A DNA stretch of 64,000 nucleotides. It comes from Hexactinellida sp. DTS-2022 (taxonomy: Eukaryota; Porifera; Hexactinellida). This document shows positions 56,526 to 64,000 of the stretch, one piece after another. The stretch's first letter is position 1; every line of letters begins with the position of its first letter. The stretch spans positions 5,149,042-5,213,041 of the forward strand of contig JAPNXP010000010.1 in the NCBI GenBank assembly GCA_028753945.1, given 5' to 3'. A program made the translations under genes and the position numbers. Under the pieces are notes generated by a model, which ran no database searches, had not been told where the DNA came from, and saw nothing but the letters and a program-made list of their open reading frames with translations.

Positions 56526-57264
56526 AACGATGTTTCTATGGAGCATGGTGTTGTCTTTATATTTGAAAATGTCAATTTCTCAATATTGTTGGGTAAACTG
56601 AGGTTTAAAGTAGCACCCATTTCCAATGATTGGACAACAATTTTCAGAGAACGATAACTCCCAGAAGAAGATTGTGTAATTAAAGTTTGGATTATTTCAG
56701 CGTTTTGAGTGTTTAATATAGCATATCAGCTCCGTTCCACTTGGGCTGCAGACAGTGGCGGCGCCAGGAATTGTATTCAGGGGGGGCTCTGGGCAGTGGC
56801 TCCTTGAGTCGGGTTCTAAATCCGCCCCCCTAGGCAAATTTGAAGCCGAGCCGCCCTCCAAATTTTCGAATACATGTCCTAATTTAGTAGTATATCGGGG
56901 AAACCGGAATTTGTCCTAACTGACTAGTGGAATTTGTCCTAATTTCTAACTTCGGAATTTGTCCTAAAACGAATCCGGAATTTGTCCTAAAGAAAACCCA
57001 ACATTGGAATTCGTCCTAAATATCTAAGTACTGGAATTTGTCCTAAATCTATAAGTACCGGAATTTGTTCTAATCTCTAACTACCGGAATTTGTCCTAAA
57101 TCTCTAACTACCGGAATTTGTCCTAGAGAAAACCCAACATTGGAATTTGTCCTAAGTTTCTATTTACTGATACAGTCGAGACCTGTTTTTCTAACTAACT
57201 ATTTATTTTAAATGTACAAGAAATTCCAACTTTTGTTTTATTTTCAATCGGTTTATTCTAACTA

Positions 57265-57349
57265 CAGTGTAACCTCGATTATCAGGACTGTAAATTATCC
57301 GGACTCATTTGAGTGGTCCCAATAAGTCCGGATAATCGAGGTTGCACTG
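57265..57349. mobile_element. 85-bp TA-flanked MITE
   Basis: Near-perfect palindromic element with ends CAGTGTAACCTCGATTATC and CAGTGCAACCTCGATTATC, with TA on both sides; the same terminal style as 37398-37890 (pogo/mariner-like). It is inserted in the left part of the MULE. Confidence 0.83.
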
Positions 57350-57674
57350 TATGGGATTTTTCATACTTTATTTCCATACTAAGAATTGGTTAGAATAAAA
57401 CAGGTTTCGCCTATAATGCAATTCGTAAGGTAGAATCTAGTTAATTTTTTGCTTTGAAACCTTAACCAGCAATTAGCGGTTTTATTGATGACTCATAAGT
57501 GTTTGTTTTGTATTTATTAACACCAAATATATGAATGGTTCTTTGTTCTCATTCAGTTCCAAAAGTTAATTATCAATTAAAATGTTTTATATTGATTCCT
57601 TCAAATATAAACAATACTATATAAACATATAGAATCGTAGGTTACAATTTTATTCCTATTTCTTTCAATTCGAC

Positions 57675-59270
57675 ATGGAATATTCTTTAGTAGAGGGTAA
57701 AAAGATAAATTCAAATAATTATGAATGCCAAGGTTTTCGTTATGTAAAATCTAGAGAATGTGAAACTTATATTTATCTTAAATGTGCCTTATTTAGAACG
57801 CATTCCTGCCTATCTATTGGAAGAATCGATAAAATCACTAACTTATTGGAATTAACTCGTGTCCATAATCATGATTCTGATTCTCATAATTGTAACAAAA
57901 TAATGATCAATAATGCAATCAAACGCAAAGCTGAAGTATCTACTGGTAGTCTCCGAGAAATATTTAATGAATCTTTCCGGGATGTTGATGGAGCATCATC
58001 AGTAACCTCTAAGAGCCTAGAAAGCAGCATGTTCAAGAGGAGGAAAATTCGACAACCAAAGTTACCGTCTTCTGTTCAAGAATTTGATGCACTCTTGCAG
58101 GAAACACAATATTCCACCATTCATCTACAAACCGTATTTCACATGGATCAGACAGCAATTATTTTTGGATCAGTTCGAATGGTTCTCTTTCTAAAGGAAT
58201 CAACAAATATTCAATTTGATGCAACATTTAAAGCTGTCCCCAGATTGTTTTATCAACTTTTTACCATTTTTGTTAGCATCAACCATCATGCCTTGCCTGC
58301 ACTCCATATTTTAATGACAAACAAAAGTGAAAAGTTATACAACGCTGTTGTATTAACAGTTCGGCAATTATTGCCTTCTTTTAATCCAACTTTTGCAATT
58401 GCTGATTTCGAAATAGCTCCGAGGAACTCATTTACACAGGTTTTTCCCTCCATTACGATAGTAGGTTGTTGGTTCCACTATACCAAAGCCATTTATGATA
58501 ACGTAAAAAATTGGTTTGTCAAAGTTATATAAGAAAAATCAGAATTTTCGGATATGGATTCGCAAGCTCATGGGATTACCTTTGCTTCCTGAAGAAGAAA
58601 TACTCCCTGTCTTTGGAGATACCTTCTTTAGGATTAATAAATTCAGAAAAGGAAATGGTTAAAAGGTTTAGGATATATTTTACCAACAGATGGATAAATG
58701 AACATGGTAACTTATCTGTTTTCTATTATGAAAATGCGACAAACAATGGGGCAGAGTCCTACCATAAAACATAAAATTCATACATAAAAATATCACACCC
58801 AAGCATTTGGAATTTCATGGGATATTTTTGGGCAACATAATTTCAGATATTGATTTGGAGCTGCAACGGTTGTTACAAGGACTTGAAACTACTAGAAAAT
58901 CTAATTCGGTGACCCAATCAAAGCAGATCAAAGGAATGAGTGTAAAAACAAATATTTGAATGGTTTCCTAAGCGCAGTCGAATACCTTAATGCTATCTCT
59001 CTAACTATCGGTCGTGATGACTACATACTTGGAAACCAATCACAAGTTCAAGATATTTCTGACAGTTTATCAGATTCAAATGAAAGTGCCGAAAATTCCG
59101 AACATTGTCATGTCTGTTTATTCCCTAGGAGTGAAAACTTCGCTCTCCTACATGATAATTGTGTTCACGGTGGCTATTGCAAAACTTGTGCTGATCGCTT
59201 GATGGGGATGAAGGCTAATTGTCCTATTTGTAGGAGCAGCATAAAAGGAGTATTGAAGATTTTTCAATAG
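57675..59270 (+). pseudogene. FLYWCH-MULE transposase with C-terminal RING finger (copy 3), frameshifted
   Basis: An N-terminal FLYWCH-like finger (GFRYVKSRECETYIYLKC, then VHNHDSDSH) leads into the MULE core: IQFDATFKAVPRLFYQLF (first Asp), AIADFEIAPRNSF (second Asp), GCWFHYTKAIYDNV, then in other frames LMGLPLLPEEEILPVFGDTF and NNGAESYHKT with the Glu. After WNFMGYFWA and EYLNAISL, the last open frame ends in a C3HC4 RING finger: CHVCL, then NCVHGGYCKTCADRLM, then CPICRSSI. RING fingers act in E3 ubiquitin ligases. Lesions include a stop at 58530-58532, frameshifts near 58520, 58625 and 58830, and a TAA at 58772-58774. The RING follows the transposase C-terminal region in a consistent frame, so the fusion looks original rather than a chance neighbour. 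Confidence 0.8.
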
Positions 59271-60375
59271 CTAAGTATTTCTAACCTATTTTCTTCATTA
59301 AAAACCTTACTTTAATTTAATAATCTTTTTGATATTTCGCAATATTTTATTCTTTTCCAGTTAATTTACATTAAACATCAACCTCTCTCCGAGTTTCGGA
59401 TTAATTTATACTTATTGGTATGTATTATGTTTTACAAATATAAGACAAATTCTAATCTCTTTTGAGAAAAATTCCAGAATATCCAACAATTTAATTTAGG
59501 TCAAATTCCAATGTTGGGTTTTCTTTAGGACAAATTCCAGTACTTATAGATTTAGGACAAATTCCAGTACTTAGATATATAGGACAAATTCCAGTACTTA
59601 GATATATAGGACAAATTCTAGTATTTAGAGATTTATGACAAATTCCAGCACTTATAGATTTAGGACAAATTCCAGTACTTAGAGATTTAGGACAAATTCC
59701 AATGTTGAGTTTTCTTTAGGACAAATTTCAGTACTTAGATATATAGGACAAATTCCAGTACTTAGATATATAGGACAAACTCTAGTACTTAGAGATTTAG
59801 GACAAATTCTAGTACTTAGAGATTTAGGACAAATTCCAGTACTTATTGATTTAGGACAAATTCCAGTACTTAGAGATTTAGGACAAATTCCAATGTTGGG
59901 TTTTCTTTAGGACAAATTCCAGTACTTAGATATATAGGACAAATTCCAGTACTTAGATATATAGGACAAATTCCAGTACTTATAGATTTAGGACAAATTC
60001 CAGTACTTAGAGATTTAGGACAAATTCCAATGTTGAGTTTTCTTTAGGACAAATTTCAGTACTTAGATATATAGGACAAATTCCAGTACTTAGATATATA
60101 GGACAAATTCCAGTACTTATAGATTTAGGACAAATTCCAGTACTTAGAGATTTAGGACAAATTCCAATGTTGAGTTTTCTTTAGGACAAATTTCAGTACT
60201 TAGATATATAGGACAAATTTCAGTACTTAGATATATAGGACAAATTCCAGTACTTAGATATATAGGACAAATTCCAGTACTTATAGATTTAGGACAAATT
60301 CCAGTACTTAGAGATTTAGGACAAATTCGAATGTTGGGTTTTCTTTAGGACAAATTTCAGTACTTAGATACGGAC

Positions 60376-61325
60376 GGACCTATGGGCCTGTGCCCCTGGG
60401 CACAGGCCCCATAGGTCCGTCGGTAATCGTACCCTGCTTGTGGCCCTAGGGTCAGATGTCCCCCCTCGGACACCTCACCCTAGGATCAGATGTCCCCCCA
60501 GACCAGTGGCCCTAGGGTCAGATGTCCCCCCGGACCTGTGGCCAGGGGCGTATTTGACGGGGGCTCCAGGGGCTCCATGGAGCCCCCAGTCGGTGCTCCA
60601 CTGGATCTGGTCGGAAGAAATAGAGTAAGAAGGAAGGAATGAAAATAATAGTTAAGTTCAGGGGGGAAAGTTAGAAAGGGTGGAAAAAGTTAGAATGATC
60701 AATTTGATCTTTTTGCTAAATAGTCTAAACACTGCAATTCTGAATATTGAAATGAATATTACTGAATTCATCATTGAAAATCGAATAGATGGCCTTCATC
60801 AACTCATTTTCGCATTATAAAAACCATGAAAATATGTTAATGTATTAAATATTTATATCATTTGAAACGTGTTGATGTTAATTAAGTACACAATATATTT
60901 TGAGTAGTTTTGGACTTTTGGTTAGTAAAACTCGATTATGTAACCTTTATTAATGATTAAGTTTTTTTAGTAATCATTAGTTAGGTTGGATTAATATAAA
61001 CTCGTCGGACAAGAAGTTGTGGAGTCCCACCTTGGCTTGGGGCCCTACGCCCCTGCCTGTGGCCCTAGTGTCAGGTGTCCCCCTTAGGATCAGATGTCTT
61101 CCCTCAGAAACCTCAAACTAGGGTCCCAGAACAATAAATTTCACAATGCACATCACTATAGTTTGATATTCTACATTTAAAGTAGTCCGATTAGGGGACA
61201 TCTGATCCTTAGGGGCCTAGGGGGACAGCTGACACTAGGGTGAGTAGTCCGAGTGGGGGACATCTGACCCTAGTACATGTCCGGGGGGACATCTGATCCT
61301 AGGGCCATAGGTCCGGGGGGACATT
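60376..61325. mobile_element. Foldback-like element with CCCTAGGGTCAGATGTCCCC arms
   Basis: The left side (60376-60545) starts with a strong hairpin around CGGACCTATGGGCCTGTGCC, then three to four copies of GGCCCTAGGGTCAGATGTCC. The right side (about 61190-61325) has three to four inverted copies and ends in the inverted CGGACCTATGGCC. The spacer holds another nested GC-rich hAT-like repeat (60543-61070). The architecture parallels the other satellite-armed elements; no target duplication was confirmed. Confidence 0.6.
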
Positions 61326-62390
61326 ATTTTGGGGAGACCGCTGGCAATATGGCGAGTAGATTTGAATGACCAAATCTAAGGCGCCTTAATTTTACACTCG
61401 TTTTTTAGAACCCTGGTTTTTGGTTAAACTAACTTTTAGTTTAGTTTAAGAAAAACTAGCTCTAAGAAGTGTAGGAATAAGATCCTTGATTTAGTCTCGT
61501 GGGTTTCATAGAAATTAAAATAGCTTCTTATATGTGAGAACAAATTGTCGATGCGTGGGTGCACTTGATTACTATCAAACAAATAATAATGCATTAACAA
61601 TATCATTCAAAGCATTAGCCAGCCAAAAAGAAGATAATCTTATCAATAAGTTGATCCATAGCAAATGCTATGGTGATCACACTATATGTATTACTAATGG
61701 ATTTTCCAAAAGAATGAAATTAATCTGCAACTTAAAAAGGTATTTACTAATGCTCAATACTATTTCAAAATTGAATTAATTCATTACTCAAAAGATTAAT
61801 GAAAAGATAGAGGGTTTCGAGTGCAGTCTAAAAGAATAATAACTCCCAAAGCAAATAGTGGTTACTTGTATTGCGTGTTCGTAGGAAATATTGCGATAGC
61901 AATTTTTCTAATATTATAGAATATCCATTAAAAACTACAATTCATTGAAAATGGCGAATAATAATGTAATATATTGGGGTATTAATACATATGAGAATTT
62001 TAATTCCCCAAACAAATTTCATTGTATAACATTCTTATGAGGGAGATTTAAGGTTATCAATTCTATTTCATTATCTATTTCATTAAACCCTGATTCAGGA
62101 TGTCTTGACTATTTCGTATGACAATGAACTGCGAGATAAATAGTAATTAATGTTAATTAGTGGTTATGGTTATACCACATTGAAAGGTGAAACGTCAATA
62201 ACGAAAACTAGAATAATTACATACTAAATACACAAATTAATCAGAAAGAAAGAAGAAGAATAGTAATAATGAGTAAATAGAAAACGTCACCAATTGATGG
62301 ACAAGAGTAATAAGAAAGAATATAAGAAAAAGCACACTTAGTAGTTGACATAGTATTATGAGTCAATTCATGTAGGTCATGGAATTACAA
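61326..62390. other. Intergenic stretch
   Basis: No recognisable gene. A frame of 81 codons at 61534-61779 has Cys residues (CRCVGALDYY, CYGDHTICITNG) but no family resemblance that I can name. Confidence 0.35.
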
Positions 62391-63450
62391 TTATGTAGTC
62401 ACAGCCTCAGGAACATTATTGAAGGTAACTCCTATTTCATCTAGTTTCAATTCTTCAGCTTCGAGATCATCTGATTCCTTAACAGAGCAGTTTATTACTC
62501 GTAACTTGTCCAGCTGTGCAAGTGATAGGACCGTTGTGCCAGAGAGCTCAGCAGTTGAATCTTTTTCCTGAAGTACACATACAAAATAATCAATAAAATC
62601 AACATGAATATACTAGCAATGAGGAATACCAAAGTTAAGAACAGTAGAACATAAAACATAGGCTGTCTTACTAAGGAACTTTGTGCATCAGTCGCTGCAT
62701 CAAGATCACGTTCACAATGGCTACTATTTACGGAAGTTAATTTGAAACCTTCAAAACACGAACAAACAATAACATCATTGGTATGATCATGATTACAGAT
62801 ATGATGACAACCCCCATTATTAATAGCACAGACATCAATGGAAATGCACTCTGTAAAACCTGCTTTGATACCCTTGTATACAGGAGCACTTGTAAGAACC
62901 TACTGTATTAATACAGTAATGGGAACAATTTCCTCTGTAAATAATGCACTCGTTGATATCAACACAGTCGGAAAATCCCTTCTTTGTGTACCCATCGATA
63001 CAGGAACATTCAAATGATCCAAATGTGTTGGTACAGTTTTGAGAACAATTTCATTTGGAAATACTGCACTCATCGATATCCGTACTATCGGAAAATCCCT
63101 TCTTTGCGTACCCATCGATACAGGAACATTCAAATGATCCAAATGTGTTGGTACAGTTTTTGGGAACAATTCCCACTTCCGGTAGTGCATTCATCTACGT
63201 CTGTGCAAAATGGTTCATTCAAGTTTAGGAACCCCCCACGACAATCACATCTGTAGGAACCTATTGTATTTGTACATATCTCTTCGCAGATGCTAGTGTC
63301 CTCGCATTCATGAATATCGGAGCTTATTTGACTGGCGTTATATGTTTGTGGTACATAAGTGCAATTACAACCATCTTCAAACAGCTTAACCACAAATCTG
63401 AGATTCTCAAAACTGGTTCTAATGGTAGGCCATGGATTAACTAATTGCAA
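62391..63450 (-). pseudogene. EGF-repeat single-pass membrane protein, 3' part, frameshifted
   Basis: From 63450 down: a block with SFENLRFVVKLF, a Cys-rich linker, then at least four EGF modules, mostly calcium-binding type (DIHECEDTSICEEICTN with GSYRCDC, DVDECTTGSGNCS, DINECIIYRGNCSHYC). Then a non-calcium type (NNGGCHHICNHD), a transmembrane segment (LLFLTLVFLIASIFMLILLI), a YFRKK stop-transfer, and an acidic tail ending at TAA 62391-62393. Lesions: one extra base in a T5 run (63157-63161; the sister repeat has T4), a TGA at 63051-63053, a 1-nt shift near 62862, and a 1-nt shift at 62562-62566. Several lie in homopolymers, so assembly error is an alternative for those, but the TGA is not so explained. 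The product would be a cell-surface adhesion or receptor protein. The 5' exons lie beyond or are lost. Confidence 0.72.
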
Positions 63451-63478
63451 TATACTAAGTACACATCAATTCCAAGTA

Positions 63479-63650
63479 CAGTGATCGCTGGTTATAAGCA
63501 CATCGTCGGGAATTGCATTTGATGTGCTTATAACTGACATGTTATTATAACCGACATAAATTATATAGGGTATATGGCAACCGTTTTCCAACATGGTGTT
63601 CTTATATCCGATATGTTCTTATAACCGGTGCTTATATCCGACATCTACTG
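63479..63650. mobile_element. Small TA-flanked MITE
   Basis: The left end CAGTGATCGCTGGTTATAAG and the right end, inverted, CAGTAGATGTCGGATATAAG are diverged inverted repeats with TA on both sides; same family as 11653-11792. It sits just upstream of the EGF/TM pseudogene. Confidence 0.6.
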
Positions 63651-63969
63651 TATTTCAATTGTAGCAATTATTTACAAGCTGTCGTTCTGACTCGTTCAGC
63701 GTACGGTAGTTCCGTTCTTGCAATAGGACTTACCGCCCTCGCAAAACTTCATGTGTTAGGTAGAAGAAATAATACTTTAATGGAAGGAATAGCTGTTCAA
63801 TGTGATATAATTATATTTCTGATTCACTTAAATTTATTTCTGAGCACTAGAGTTCAAATTTCCAGAGGATATTCCTGGAAACCCTTATGAAGTGGCTTTG
63901 CACTGTGTCCACTAAATGTATAGCTTTTAATTGCTACGAGCCTTATTCTCTAAATTACAGCAATAATAA

Positions 63970-64000
63970 TGAGCACTTTCGGTCTCGTTCGCTTCGCGAC
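63970..64000 (-). mobile_element. Helitron-like element entering the window edge
   Basis: GAGCACTTTCGGTCTCGTTC followed by GCTTCGCGAC is the inverted 3' end of the Helitron-like family; the rest lies outside the window. Confidence 0.6.

Larger units (their letters stand above)
56880..60375 (+). mobile_element. MULE with GGAATTTGTCCTAAA-array inverted ends
   Basis: On the left (56905-57155) about ten units of GGAATTTGTCCTAAATCTCT lie in forward orientation. On the right (59470-60375) about 30 units of the inverted sequence (AGGACAAATTCCAGTACTTA) occur, partly as a higher-order repeat closed by CAATGTTGGGTTTTCTTTAG, which also has a single inverted counterpart on the left. The FLYWCH-MULE-RING pseudogene lies between them. 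The right array has clearly been amplified. No target duplication was found. Confidence 0.82.

Noticed and set aside
60440-60628. 62-residue proline-rich frame
   Set aside because: It translates the GGCCCTAGGGTCAGATG repeat arm and a nested MITE end.
1-64000. tRNA, rRNA, LTR retrotransposon, LINE or endogenous viral sequences
   Set aside because: I found no tRNA B-box with matching cloverleaf, no rRNA block, and no reverse transcriptase, integrase or capsid motif in any frame of useful length; a systematic search was not possible.

Overview
The window is AT-rich, intron-containing eukaryotic DNA and is dominated by DNA transposons and their decay products. The host genes are animal-like: a C-type-lectin/adhesion-type 7TM receptor, an NHL-repeat protein with an N-terminal coiled coil, an EGF/transmembrane protein and a glycine-cleavage H protein. 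Together with small introns (66-176 nt), FLYWCH/THAP transposases and a plant/fungus-like 'pathogen-related' protein, they suggest an early-branching metazoan, most plausibly a demosponge. That assignment is inference; nothing in the window names the organism.

Layout. 0-3.2 kb: a RAG1/Transib/Chapaev-like transposase in two oppositely oriented halves, with a 206-bp hAT-type MITE in the N-terminal half. 3.8-4.0 kb: a decayed hammerhead-ribozyme repeat. 4.25-7.2 kb: a THAP/P-element transposase broken by several small indels. 7.5-9.2 kb: a FLYWCH/MULE transposase. 9.8-10.4 kb: a Helitron-like element. 11.9-13.1 kb: an intact single-exon NHL gene (minus strand). 13.9-19 kb: nested MITEs. 19.7-22.1 kb: a MULE with long terminal inverted repeats built from short tandem motifs. 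23.8-42.2 kb: a nine-exon receptor gene whose first intron (12 kb) holds a palindromic satellite, a tandem composite repeat with six near-identical hairpins, and two Helitrons. 42.9-43.9 kb: a glycine-cleavage H-protein gene cut by two nested transposons, next to a probable wax-ester-synthase/DGAT fragment. 44.5-49.3 kb: Helitrons, an intact hammerhead ribozyme and MITEs. 50.4-51.1 kb: an intact pathogen-related/NTF2-like gene. 52-56 kb: LRR remnants, a Helitron, and a 1,057-bp foldback MULE with a perfect 9-bp target duplication. 56.2-56.5 kb: a second intact hammerhead ribozyme. 56.9-60.4 kb: a MULE whose transposase carries a C-terminal RING finger. 60.4-61.3 kb: another foldback with satellite arms. 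62.4-63.5 kb: an EGF/TM pseudogene.

Two themes stand out. First, a dispersed repeat carries type-III hammerhead self-cleaving ribozymes; two copies have intact cores and show a compensatory base-pair change in stem II. Second, several unrelated-looking elements share one architecture: terminal inverted repeats made of family-specific short tandem motifs, around a FLYWCH-MULE transposase or an empty spacer. All exon, domain and family assignments come from reading the sequence and recalling family motifs; no database search was run.
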